Source of the DNA: Saccharothrix sp. S26
GTDB lineage: Bacteria; Actinomycetota; Actinomycetes; Mycobacteriales; Pseudonocardiaceae
Direction of reading: 5' to 3'
DNA length: 64,000 nucleotides
Assembly: GCF_021390395.1 (NCBI RefSeq)
Contig: NZ_JAJUWT010000003.1
Location: 1 to 64,000, forward strand
This document shows, piece by piece, positions 56,947 to 64,000 of this stretch. The notes beneath the pieces are model-generated. The model searched no databases. It was given only the letters and a program-made list of their open reading frames with translations, and was not told the DNA's origin. The first letter of the stretch is position 1; each line of letters starts with the position of its first letter. The position numbers and the translations under genes are program-made.

Positions 56947-57684
56947 ATGGGGATCAACCACCTGGCGGTCGTCGAGTCCTACAGCGCGTCCTTCACCGAG
57001 GCGGTGGCGGGCAACCTCGGCGCGCCGGTGCCCAGCTGCCCCGGCTGGACCGTGGACGACCTGGTGGCGCACCTCGCCCGCGTGCAGGCGTGGTGGACCG
57101 TGGCCGTGCTGGCGAGGGGCGCCTACCCGGACGAGGAGGCGGCGCGGCGGGCCGCCGACACCGGGCCGGACCGGGTCGAGGGGTGGCGTGAGGTCAGCGC
57201 CCGGTACGTCGCCGTGCAGGAGGACTACCTGCGCGGCGCGGGCCCGGACGCACCGGTGTGGGTGTGGTGGAACGACGAGGAGCGCGACACGGCCTCGGCA
57301 CTGGTGGCCCGGCAGGCGCACGAGGCCGTCGTGCACTGCTGGGACGCCCGACGGGCCGCGGGCGCGCTCGAACCGATCCCGGCCGAGCTGGCGGCGGACG
57401 GCGTGGACGACTTCCTGGCCCGCTTCCTGCGCGGCGAGCGCTGGACCTCCGGCCCGGCGGTGCTGGAACTGGCCGCGACCGACACCGGCCAGACCTGGCT
57501 GCTGGGCACGGACGGCACCGCCAAGCCCAGGCGGCTGGCCGAGGGCAGGGCGGACGCCCGGCTCACCGGCACCGCCGAGCAGCTCTACCTGCTGCTGTGG
57601 CGGCGCCTCGGGGTGGGGGAGGTGACCGTGACGGGCGACGGCGCCGCGGCGGACGCCCTGCTGGGCTGGCCCGACCTGACCTGA
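56947..57684 (+). CDS. mycothiol-dependent maleylpyruvate isomerase family protein
   Basis: A 245-residue protein of the MDMPI/DinB-like superfamily. The N-terminal four-helix domain carries metal-ligand-type His residues (DLVAHLARVQAWW, about 37-50; HEAVVHCWDARRAAG near 127-140) and a C-terminal domain (RLTGTAEQLYLLLWRRLG). The family uses mycothiol, the actinobacterial thiol. Substrate unknown. Confidence 0.88.
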   Translation: MGINHLAVVESYSASFTEAVAGNLGAPVPSCPGWTVDDLVAHLARVQAWWTVAVLARGAYPDEEAARRAADTGPDRVEGWREVSARYVAVQEDYLRGAGPDAPVWVWWNDEERDTASALVARQAHEAVVHCWDARRAAGALEPIPAELAADGVDDFLARFLRGERWTSGPAVLELAATDTGQTWLLGTDGTAKPRRLAEGRADARLTGTAEQLYLLLWRRLGVGEVTVTGDGAAADALLGWPDLT

Positions 57685-57720
57685 CGACCCGGCTCACCAG
57701 CACCACCGGCGAAGCCGCAC

Positions 57721-58065
57721 CTACTCGCTGTGGCGGTGGGTGACGGCGCGCAGGCGGACGCGCTGCTCGGGCGGCCCGGCCTGGCCCGAGCGCGGCCGAT
57801 CCTCGCCCACCTGCGGTGGCGGGAACCCGCCGGCGGACGGCATGCCGTTGAGCCGGTCGGCCATGCGCTCGGCCCGATCCCGCAGTAGCTCGGCGCGGCT
57901 CGATCCGGGACCGCCGAACGCCGCACCCAACCGATCGAGCAGGTCCGCCTGCAACCGCAGCCACTCGATGTGCTGCCACGGGTGCCACGCCGTGCCCGCC
58001 CGAGCGGCCACCGCGACCATCACCTCGTCGAGGTCCCCGGCGATTTCCTCCAACTGTTCCCTCAT
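57721..58065 (-). CDS. hypothetical protein
   Basis: A 114-residue soluble helical protein (MREQLEEIAGDLDEVMVAVAARAGTAWHPW, then WLRLQADLLDRLGAAFGG) with a basic, disordered end. No family recognised. Opposite strand to its neighbours; the ATG lacks a strong ribosome site but the frame has good codon use. Confidence 0.6.
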   Translation of the reverse strand: MREQLEEIAGDLDEVMVAVAARAGTAWHPWQHIEWLRLQADLLDRLGAAFGGPGSSRAELLRDRAERMADRLNGMPSAGGFPPPQVGEDRPRSGQAGPPEQRVRLRAVTHRHSE

Positions 58066-58219
58066 GGCCGGTGAGAGCCCGCCGGCCGCCGTTCGTCACG
58101 GCGAACCGCCCGGAACTCACCCTGCCGGGGGAGCTTCACGTCACCCGAGCCGTAGTGACCACGCCGGGCGCTGATCGACTTGTGCGCACCACACCGCCGC
58201 GTCGCTTATCGTCGCAAGT

Positions 58220-59008
58220 GTGGAACGACCGCTCTTCGTGGTTGGCGACGTGCACGGGCACCTCGCCGAGCTGACCCGCGCCCTGCACGCCTCGGGCCTG
58301 GTCGACGCCGACGGTGACTGGTGCGGCGGTGACGCGGAGCTGTGGTTCCTCGGCGACTTCGTGGACCGCGGCCCCGACGGCATCGGCGTGATCGAGTTCG
58401 TCATGCGCCTGGCCGAGCAGAGCGGCGGCCAGGTCGACGCCCTCATCGGCAACCACGAGGTGCTGCTCCTGGGCATGCACCGCTTCGGCGACCGCAACGT
58501 CCCGGGTGCCCCGACCCCTCGCAGCTTCGCCCGCAGCTGGCTGCTCAACGGCGGCCTGCGCAGCGACCAGGACCGCCTGGCCGAGGCCCACATCGACTGG
58601 CTCACCACCCGCCGCGTCCTGACCGAGGTCGACGGCCACCTGCTGATGCACTCCGACACCCTCGCCTACCTGGAGTGGGGCACCACGATCGACGAGGTCA
58701 ACGAGGCCGTCCGGGAAGTCCTGAAGGGCAACGACCTGGACCACTGGTGGGAGTGCTGGCGGAAGATGACCACCCGCTACGCCTTCCGCGGCCCCGACGG
58801 AGCCGAAGTGGCCACCGACCTGCTGAACGTCCTGGGCGGCCACGAGATCGTCCACGGTCACAGCGTCATCGCCGACCAACTGGGCGTCCCACCGGAAGAG
58901 ATCGACGGCCCCTTCCGCTACGCCGACGACAAGGTGCTCGCCATCGACGCCGGCCTCTACAGCGGCGGCCCCTGCCTCGTCGTCCAACTCACCAACCAGC
59001 CCACCTGA
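58220..59008 (+). CDS. PPP-type metallophosphoesterase (ApaH/bis-nucleotide-tetraphosphatase-like)
   Basis: A 262-residue serine/threonine-phosphatase-fold protein with GDVHGH (about 9-14), GDFVDRGPDG (about 44-53) and GNHE (about 75-78), the full metal-binding set, and HEIVHGHSV near 210. Related proteins cleave diadenosine polyphosphates or phosphoproteins. GTG start without clear ribosome site, possibly leaderless. Confidence 0.87.
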   Translation: MERPLFVVGDVHGHLAELTRALHASGLVDADGDWCGGDAELWFLGDFVDRGPDGIGVIEFVMRLAEQSGGQVDALIGNHEVLLLGMHRFGDRNVPGAPTPRSFARSWLLNGGLRSDQDRLAEAHIDWLTTRRVLTEVDGHLLMHSDTLAYLEWGTTIDEVNEAVREVLKGNDLDHWWECWRKMTTRYAFRGPDGAEVATDLLNVLGGHEIVHGHSVIADQLGVPPEEIDGPFRYADDKVLAIDAGLYSGGPCLVVQLTNQPT

Positions 59009-59024
59009 CCTGCGAAAACCCACC

Positions 59025-59185
59025 CACAACGGACCCGCACCGAACCACCGAGGCCCGATTTGACATGGGTTCGGGTGCTTTAGGCTGGTCGAAGCCGGGC
59101 AGGCTTGGCGGGCGCTTTTTCCGCCAGGCCTGCCCGGCTTTGGCCTGCCTGGAGTGCCCGTAAGGGCCCCATGTCAAATCGAGCC
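59025..59185 (+). repeat. 134-bp palindromic repeat, copy A (with 27-bp one-sided extension)
   Basis: The core (59052-59185) starts GGCCCGATTTGACATGGG and ends CCCATGTCAAATCGAGCC: 18-bp terminal inverted repeats with one mismatch. Inside, aagccgggcaggcttggcgg pairs with ccgccaggcctgcccggctt, giving a long two-part hairpin. A second copy of exactly the same core length lies inverted at 62761-62894. Similarity continues outward on one side only (cacaacggacccgca, 59025-59039). Found once after the phosphoesterase gene and before yccF. Confidence 0.88.
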
Positions 59186-59206
59186 GCCCTTAACCCCGAG
59201 CCCTCG

Positions 59207-59581
59207 TCAAGCAGCCACGATCTCCTTGCCCAAAGGCATCAACGACACCGGCACCAGCTTGAAGTTCGCCACCCCCAACGGGATGCCGATGATCGTCACG
59301 CACAGCAGCACCCCGGTCACCACGTGCCCGATCGCCAGCCAGATCCCGGCCACCACGATCCACACGATGTTCCCGAGCAACGACGGCGCACCTGCCCCGG
59401 GCCGGTCCACCACCGTGCGCCCGAACGGCCACAGCGCGTAGTTCGCGATGCGGAACGAGGCCAACCCCCACGGGATGGTCACGATCAGCACGCAGCACAC
59501 CACCCCGGCCACCACGTACCCCACGGCCAGCCAGAAGCCGCTCAGGACCAGCCAGATCAGGTTCAGGATGAGCCTCACCAC
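59207..59581 (-). CDS. YccF domain membrane protein
   Basis: A 124-residue membrane protein of two YccF repeats: IPWGLASFRIANYALWPFGRTVV and IIGIPLGVANFKLVPVSLMPLGKEIV, each following a hydrophobic hairpin. Function unknown. GTG or ATG alternatives exist near the start; this one gives the family length. It corresponds to the membrane gene next to cspB in M. tuberculosis (from memory). Confidence 0.9.
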   Translation of the reverse strand: MVRLILNLIWLVLSGFWLAVGYVVAGVVCCVLIVTIPWGLASFRIANYALWPFGRTVVDRPGAGAPSLLGNIVWIVVAGIWLAIGHVVTGVLLCVTIIGIPLGVANFKLVPVSLMPLGKEIVAA

Positions 59582-59610
59582 CCCATCTTGCCCGATTAAG
59601 CTCCCGTCCC

Positions 59611-60585
59611 GTGCCGAACAAACTCCGCTGGGGCGTCGTCGCGACGGGCGGCATCGCCGACGTCGTCACCGGTGACCTCCGCCTGCTGCCCGACGTCGAG
59701 GTGCTCGCGGTCTCGTCGCGCGCCCTGCCCAAGGCCGAAGCCTTCGCGGCCAAGCACCAGATCCCCCGCGCGTACGGCGACTACGCCGACCTGCTGGCCG
59801 ATCCGGACGTGGACGTCGTCTACGTGGCGACGCCGCACGTCCAGCACCACGTGGTGACCCGCGCGGCGTTGGAGGCGGGCAAGCACGTGCTGTGCGAGAA
59901 GCCCGCCACGCTGACCCTCGCCGAGTTGCAGGACGTCGTTGACTTGGCGCGCGAGCGCGGCCTGTTCTTCATGGAAGCCATCTGGACCAGGTTCAACCCG
60001 CTCATCGTGCGCATGTCGGAGCTGATCGCGGAGGGCGCGATCGGCGAGGTGCGGTCGGTGCACGCCGACTTCGGCTTCGCCCTCGACTACGACCCGGCGC
60101 ACCGGCTGTGGAACAGGGCGCTGGGCGGCGGGTCGTTGTTCGACCTGGGCATCTACCCCGTGTCGTTCGCGCACCTCGTGCTGGGCGAACCGGAGACGGT
60201 GCACGCGCACGGGCGGATGGTCGGCGGCGTCGACGCCGAGATCGGGATGCTCCTGGGCTACGCGGGCGGCGCGCACGCGTTGCTCGGGTCTTCGCTGGTC
60301 AGCCCCCTGAGGTCCGGTGCGGTCGTGTACGGCACGCGCGGGTTGGTGGAGCTGCCGGAGGCGGTGTACAACCCGAGCCGGATCGTGGTGAACGGCGTGG
60401 AGCACCGTCACGAGCAGGAGGGCGCGGGGTACGTTCCGCAGTTGCGCGAGGTCGTGAACCGGGTGCTGGCGGGTGAGACGGAGAGCCCTTCCATGACGCC
60501 CGCCGAGTCGCTGGCGATCCTGCGCACGCTCACCAGGGCCGCCGAGCGGGTGGGCCTGAGCTACGACGACGTGACGGTGGGGTAG
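59611..60585 (+). CDS. Gfo/Idh/MocA family oxidoreductase
   Basis: A 324-residue NAD(P)-dependent sugar or dihydrodiol dehydrogenase type protein. N-terminal Rossmann motif GVVATGGIADVV (about 8-19), the family CEKPATL (about 96-102) with catalytic Lys, and the C-terminal substrate domain (GGGSLFDLGIYPVSFAHLVLG, about 170-190). GTG start. Substrate unknown. Confidence 0.9.
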   Translation: MPNKLRWGVVATGGIADVVTGDLRLLPDVEVLAVSSRALPKAEAFAAKHQIPRAYGDYADLLADPDVDVVYVATPHVQHHVVTRAALEAGKHVLCEKPATLTLAELQDVVDLARERGLFFMEAIWTRFNPLIVRMSELIAEGAIGEVRSVHADFGFALDYDPAHRLWNRALGGGSLFDLGIYPVSFAHLVLGEPETVHAHGRMVGGVDAEIGMLLGYAGGAHALLGSSLVSPLRSGAVVYGTRGLVELPEAVYNPSRIVVNGVEHRHEQEGAGYVPQLREVVNRVLAGETESPSMTPAESLAILRTLTRAAERVGLSYDDVTVG

Positions 60586-60588
60586 GGC

Positions 60589-60789
60589 ATGAAGGTGTGG
60601 AAGCTCGCGGGTGTGGCGCTGGCCGGGATGGCGGGGCTGGTCGTGGTGAAGCGTCGGCGCGCCGGTGCCGTCGAGGCGGTGCGGCCGGTGGTGACCCGTC
60701 GCCGGGAGGCACCGCGGCGGGCCGACGCGCGGCGCGGGCTCCGGGCGGCCCCGGTGCGGCGCGTGCTGAAGCCGGGTGACGCGAAGTAG
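60589..60789 (+). CDS. small basic membrane protein
   Basis: A 66-residue protein with one N-terminal membrane segment (KLAGVALAGMAGLVVV, about 5-20) and a strongly basic remainder (Arg-rich). Starts three bases after the oxidoreductase stop, so it is likely co-transcribed. No family recognised. Confidence 0.6.
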   Translation: MKVWKLAGVALAGMAGLVVVKRRRAGAVEAVRPVVTRRREAPRRADARRGLRAAPVRRVLKPGDAK

Positions 60790-60795
60790 GTCAGG

Positions 60796-61347
60796 TCAGG
60801 GCTGCCCGAACGCCAGCAGTGCTTCCGTCACGACCATCACGGGTTCGACCCGGCGGCTGCTCGGCGTGAGCAGGTGGCTCAACGCCACCCGCACGATCGT
60901 GTCCGCGATCAGGTGCACGCGCGCGTCGGGCAGCGTCCGCCAGTGCTGCCGGATGTGCTGGGCGAACACGGAGGTGGCGAGCGTCAGGACCGGCCGTCCC
61001 CTGGTCGTGAGCAGGGGCAGCATGTCCTCGGCGTTCGCGCCGTTCAGCACGGACTTGGCCAGCGGGTCGCGCGTGGCCAGGTCGAACGCGAACGCGATGC
61101 TGCGCCGCAGCCCTTCCAGCGGGTCGTCGGTGCTGGTCAGCCGCTCGCGCACGCCGTCGAGGAATTCGGCCGTCTTGTGCAGCGCCACGGCCTGGATGAG
61201 CCGGTCCTTGTTGCCGAACTCGTTGTAGACGGTCTGCCTGCTCACGCCCGCCTTGGCGGCGACCTCCGCCATGCGCAGTCCGCGTGAGCCGTGGGCCGCG
61301 ATCAGCTCCACCGCGACGTCGAGCAGTGCCCGGGTGAGTTCCGTCAC
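60796..61347 (-). CDS. TetR family transcriptional regulator
   Basis: A 183-residue regulator. The N-terminal helix-turn-helix reads LIAAHGSRGLRMAEVAAKAGVSRQTVYNEFGNKDRLIQAVALH (about 15-57). The remaining helices form the ligand domain. The GTG at 61347 leaves the inverted repeat at 61356-61383 upstream; an ATG at 61371 would lie inside that repeat and add eight residues. It is divergent from a HAD hydrolase gene that probably shares this operator. Confidence 0.88.
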   Translation of the reverse strand: MTELTRALLDVAVELIAAHGSRGLRMAEVAAKAGVSRQTVYNEFGNKDRLIQAVALHKTAEFLDGVRERLTSTDDPLEGLRRSIAFAFDLATRDPLAKSVLNGANAEDMLPLLTTRGRPVLTLATSVFAQHIRQHWRTLPDARVHLIADTIVRVALSHLLTPSSRRVEPVMVVTEALLAFGQP

Positions 61348-61355
61348 GGCGCAAA

Positions 61356-61383
61356 GCTTGGCACAGCGCATAGGGTGCCAAGC
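61356..61383. promoter_or_regulatory. operator between TetR and HAD genes
   Basis: GCTTGGCAC and GTGCCAAGC are perfect 9-bp arms with a 10-base spacer. The right arm abuts the HAD start codon (GTG 61384); the left arm is 8 bases before the TetR start. A TetR dimer bound here would block both genes. Confidence 0.7.
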
Positions 61384-62025
61384 GTGCCGTTGACCGTGGG
61401 ATTCGACCTGGACATGACGTTGATCGACCCCAGGCCGGGCATGGCGGCGGTGATGGACGCCGTCGCCGCGGAGAGCGGCTACCCGCTGGACGGGGCGCAC
61501 TTCGCGGCCAACCTCGGCCCGCCGCTGGACATGATCTACCGCGACTTCGGCGTGCCCGAGGCGGACATCCCAGGTCTGATCGCCCGGTTCCGGGAGCTGT
61601 ACCCGCAGGTCGTCATCCCGGCCACGGTCGCCCTGCCGGGCGCGGCGCAAGCGCTTGCGGTGGTGCGTGAGCTGGGCGGGACGACGATCGTGGTCACCGG
61701 CAAGTACCGGGCCAACGCGGCGCTGCACCTGGCGGCGTTCGACTGGGAGGTCGACCACCTGTTCGGCGAGCTGTGGTCGACCGGCAAGGCCGAGGCGTTG
61801 AAGGCGCACGGCGCGGCGGTGTACGTGGGCGACCACGTCGGTGACGTGCGTGGCGCGAAGGCGGCCGGGGCGGTGTCCGTGGCGGTGGTGAGCGGGCCGT
61901 GCGACGCCGACGAGTTGACGGCCGAGGGCGCGGACGTGGTGCTGCCGGACCTGACGGCGTTCCCGGGGTGGCTGCGGGCCAACGCCGACCGGCTCAGCGC
62001 CGGGACCGCGGCCGGGCGTTCCTGA
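61384..62025 (+). CDS. HAD family hydrolase (Gph-like)
   Basis: A 213-residue HAD hydrolase: nucleophile motif GFDLDMTLID (about 5-14), TGKY (about 104, motif II), GDHVGDVRGAKAAGA (about 149-163, motif IV). Phosphoglycolate-phosphatase-like fold with a helical cap. GTG start with the operator directly upstream and no ribosome site, so probably leaderless. Its 3' end overlaps the convergent small membrane gene by 32 bp. Confidence 0.88.
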   Translation: MPLTVGFDLDMTLIDPRPGMAAVMDAVAAESGYPLDGAHFAANLGPPLDMIYRDFGVPEADIPGLIARFRELYPQVVIPATVALPGAAQALAVVRELGGTTIVVTGKYRANAALHLAAFDWEVDHLFGELWSTGKAEALKAHGAAVYVGDHVGDVRGAKAAGAVSVAVVSGPCDADELTAEGADVVLPDLTAFPGWLRANADRLSAGTAAGRS

Positions 62026-62188
62026 CCGCGCCGAACACGCCCAGCGCGAGACCCGCCGGGGCCAGGAGCCAGCCGGCGGCGAACACCCAGGCGGGCAGGC
62101 CGCGTTCACCCGCGATGAACATCGCGACGATGGCCGCGACGCCGAGCGCGAACAACGCCACGGCCAGCGGCATCAGCTTCGTCGACAT
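61994..62188 (-). CDS. small two-helix membrane protein
   Basis: A 64-residue protein with two hydrophobic helices (PLAVALFALGVAAIVAMFIAG and PAWVFAAGWLLAPAGLALGVFGAV) and a basic end (RNARPRSRR). No family recognised, but a similar small membrane gene beside the TetR/HAD pair is common in this order as I recall. ATG start. Confidence 0.65.
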   Translation of the reverse strand: MSTKLMPLAVALFALGVAAIVAMFIAGERGLPAWVFAAGWLLAPAGLALGVFGAVRNARPRSRR

Positions 62189-62315
62189 GGGGTGGAGCGT
62201 AGTCGCGCGATCGGAGGTGCCCCGAGGATGGTGTTCTGGATAGTCTGAGGGGACGCGCCCTGGGCACGCCCCGGGGCGCGTTCGTCGTGTGATCGCAAAA
62301 GGATTGGTGAGAACG

Positions 62316-62702
62316 GTGCCGACCGGCAAGGTCAAGTGGTACGACTCGGAGAAGGGCTTCGGCTTCGTCACACAGGACGGCGGCGAAGACGTCTACGTGC
62401 GGAAATCCGCGCTGCCTCCGGGTGTCGAGGGCTTGAAGGCCGGTCAGCGGATCGAGTTCGGCATGGCCGAGGGCAGGCGCGGGCCGCAGGCGCTGTCGGT
62501 CCGGCTGATCGACCCTGCGCCGTCGGTCGCGGAGGCCCGGCGTCGGCCCGCGGAGGAGTTGCACGGCTTGATCGAGGACATGATCAAGCTGTTGGAGGTC
62601 AAGGTGCAGCCCGAGCTGCGGCGGGGGCGGTACCCGGATCGGAAGAACACGAAGTTGATCGCTGAGGTGGTTCGGGCGGTGGCGCGGGAGTTGGATCCGT
62701 AA
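62316..62702 (+). CDS. cold-shock domain protein with C-terminal extension (CspB-type)
   Basis: A 128-residue protein. The cold-shock domain (about 1-65; [29 protein letters not shown]) has RNP1 GFGFV and an altered RNP2 (VYVRKSAL for VFVHYSAI). The extra 60 residues are helical ([32 protein letters not shown]). M. tuberculosis CspB has a similar length. GTG at 62316 chosen because the domain begins right after it; the frame is open 9 codons upstream. Confidence 0.87.
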   Translation: MPTGKVKWYDSEKGFGFVTQDGGEDVYVRKSALPPGVEGLKAGQRIEFGMAEGRRGPQALSVRLIDPAPSVAEARRRPAEELHGLIEDMIKLLEVKVQPELRRGRYPDRKNTKLIAEVVRAVARELDP

Positions 62703-62760
62703 AGGGCGGTGGTTGAGCCCGGCTCGGTGGTTCGGTCCGGGCGGCTCGGTGGTCCAGTCC

Positions 62761-62922
62761 GGCTCGATTTGACATGGGGCCCGTACGGGCACTCCAGGCA
62801 GGCCAAAGCCGGCAGGCCCGGCGGGGAAGAGCGTCCCGCCAGGCCTGCCGGCTTCGACCAGCCTAAAGCACCCCAACCCATGTCAAATCGGGCCTCGGTG
62901 GGTGCGCTGCGGGTCCGTTGTG
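62761..62922 (-). repeat. 134-bp palindromic repeat, copy B (inverted)
   Basis: The core (62761-62894) starts GGCTCGATTTGACATGGG and ends CCCATGTCAAATCGGGCC, the inverse of copy A and of exactly equal length. The homology extends outward beyond the right end (to about 62922, tgcgggtccgttgtg), matching the left extension of copy A. It lies between the cold-shock gene and DUF2771. Confidence 0.88.
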
Positions 62923-62948
62923 GCTGAGTTTTGGGTGATGAGGTGGGG

Positions 62949-63434
62949 TTAGTTGGTGGTGCGGTCGTCGATGGAGAGGATCCAGGTTCCCCTGGCGACG
63001 AAGTCGAACGCGCCCGTGCTGCTGGCCTCGATGCGTGCGCCGTATTGCTGGACCTCGACGCTTTCGAGCTGGTCGTCGGGGTTGGGCAGGAGCAGGGTGT
63101 AGGCGTACTTGGGGTCGCGTTCGGTGAACAGCTTGCTGCGCAGTGGTTCTTGGGGTTCGCCCTTGGCGTTGCGGTAGGTGAACTTGACCGACCAGGCGGT
63201 GTCGGCCAGGTCGCCCGGCACCGAGATCTGGACCGGTTTGCCGGGGCGCACGCGCAGGACGCCGACGGCGTCCGGGTCGACGTCGCAGTTCTCCGACTGC
63301 AGGTCGCAGTACTGGGACGGCTTGACGTTGATCGCCTCGCCGTCGGCGTAGAAGGTCACCTCGGGGTCGGTGGGTGTCGCCGCGCAGCCGGTCAGGAGCA
63401 CCAGCAGCGACGCGGGGATCAGGACTCGGCGCAC
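62949..63434 (-). CDS. DUF2771 lipoprotein
   Basis: A 161-residue exported lipoprotein. The signal peptide ends at lipobox LTGC (Cys near residue 17). The mature part is beta-rich with a Cys pair (QYCDLQSENCDVDPDAVGVLRVRPGKPVQISVP). DUF2771 is an actinobacterial family without known function. GTG start. It is co-oriented with the MFS gene just upstream (11 bp). Confidence 0.85.
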   Translation of the reverse strand: MRRVLIPASLLVLLTGCAATPTDPEVTFYADGEAINVKPSQYCDLQSENCDVDPDAVGVLRVRPGKPVQISVPGDLADTAWSVKFTYRNAKGEPQEPLRSKLFTERDPKYAYTLLLPNPDDQLESVEVQQYGARIEASSTGAFDFVARGTWILSIDDRTTN

Positions 63435-63445
63435 GGCGACCGAGC

Positions 63446-64000
63446 CTACGTGCCCGCCCCCGGCACGACGGGCGCGGGCCGCAGTGGGCGGTCGCCGCCC
63501 AGGCCCGGGATCAGGGTCGTGCCGCGCTTGGTCTGGATGGTCTGCGCCAGGCCGATGGCCAGCAGGACCGCCAGGACGGTGAAGCCGATCCAGTACTCGG
63601 TCGGCAGCAGGACGCCCAGGGCGCCGCCGAAGACCCAGCCCAGTTGCAGGATCGTCTCCGACCGGCCGAACGCCGAGGCGCGGGACTCGTCGGGGACGTC
63701 GTTCTGGATGACCGCGTCCAACGACACCTTGGCCAGCGAGCTGGCGGTGGCGCCGATGAGGCCCACGGCGGCGGCGGTGGCCAGGCCGGGGAGGACGGCG
63801 GCCAGGACCACGGTGGCCAGGGCGGCGGTGAGGCAGCCGATGACGACCTGGTCCGGTGAACCGAACTGCAGGCGTGCACCCACGGCGTTGCCGAGGAAGC
63901 TGCCGATGCCCGCGGCGGCGGCGATGACGCCCAGCAGGAGCACCTGCATGAGCGGGTCGCCCTCGGTCTGGGCGCGGACGACGAAGGCGGCGAACAGCAT
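63446..64000 (-). CDS. MFS transporter, C-terminal part (runs past window end)
   Basis: At least 184 residues with about five membrane segments and loop words typical of MFS permeases (VPDESRASAFGRSETILQLGWVFGGALG). The N-terminal half lies beyond the window, so the start and substrate are unknown. From memory it corresponds to M. tuberculosis Rv0876c. Its stop is 11 bp before the DUF2771 start, suggesting one operon. Confidence 0.8.
   Translation of the reverse strand: MLFAAFVVRAQTEGDPLMQVLLLGVIAAAAGIGSFLGNAVGARLQFGSPDQVVIGCLTAALATVVLAAVLPGLATAAAVGLIGATASSLAKVSLDAVIQNDVPDESRASAFGRSETILQLGWVFGGALGVLLPTEYWIGFTVLAVLLAIGLAQTIQTKRGTTLIPGLGGDRPLRPAPVVPGAGT

Overview
The window is very GC-rich DNA in which almost every gene uses G/C-ending codons, many start at GTG or TTG, and neighbours often overlap by four bases (ATGA/GTGA). 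It carries mycothiol-dependent enzyme, XRE/DUF5753-DUF397, conservon and DasR-type features. Together these point to a mycelial or near-mycelial actinobacterium, most likely of the order Pseudonocardiales (Saccharothrix, Actinosynnema, Lentzea type). No rRNA, tRNA, CRISPR array, integrase or transposase is visible.

Region 1 (1-12.1 kb) is a conserved housekeeping block. It holds a CDC48-like double AAA ATPase, a VirR-like LytR_C protein, a DUF3263 protein, peptide deformylase, pssA-psd (phosphatidylethanolamine synthesis), moeA, an AIM24 protein, a cold-shock protein, a Ser/Thr kinase and a stand-alone groEL behind two CIRCE operators. From memory, the same gene set lies together in Mycobacterium tuberculosis around Rv0429c-Rv0440.

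Region 2 (12.1-35 kb) is accessory. It contains a phosphodiesterase; a sigma factor / small beta-domain protein / TPR-CHAT (caspase-like) operon preceded by a small acidic protein; a cutC gene placed exactly between two DasR-type operators; and a chitobiose-type ABC importer with a cytoplasmic GH20 hexosaminidase (das-like). These are followed by an AraC/oxidoreductase divergent pair, an XdhC protein and a CapA lipoprotein that appears to start at CTG. Next come a four-gene operon beginning with a 60-residue peptide, a DUF433/PIN-like toxin-antitoxin pair, menC, and an XRE-DUF397 pair.

Region 3 (35-64 kb) is a second conserved block: XPB helicase, helicase-associated protein, moaC-mog-moaE, rpf, moaD-moaA, YccF, cold-shock protein, DUF2771 and MFS. 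From memory this matches M. tuberculosis Rv0861c-Rv0876c. Here it is opened by insertions: four tandem LppU-type membrane proteins, an orphan NMT1-type lipoprotein, a complete conservon (cvnABCD) at 41.6-46.8 kb, a malic enzyme, and a group of small enzymes at 55.6-62 kb.

Three non-coding patterns stand out. A hairpin-forming element occurs twice (4.66 and 12.15 kb) in opposite orientation, with identical core blocks, at least one compensatory change in the stem, and a G-rich repetitive tract on the same side each time. A 134-bp palindromic repeat occurs twice in inverted orientation (59.05 and 62.76 kb), flanking a 3.6-kb segment. Several operator-like inverted repeats sit directly on start or stop codons (cutC, the TetR/HAD pair, the AraC pair). 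All functional statements are inferences from motifs and family knowledge; no database search was run.
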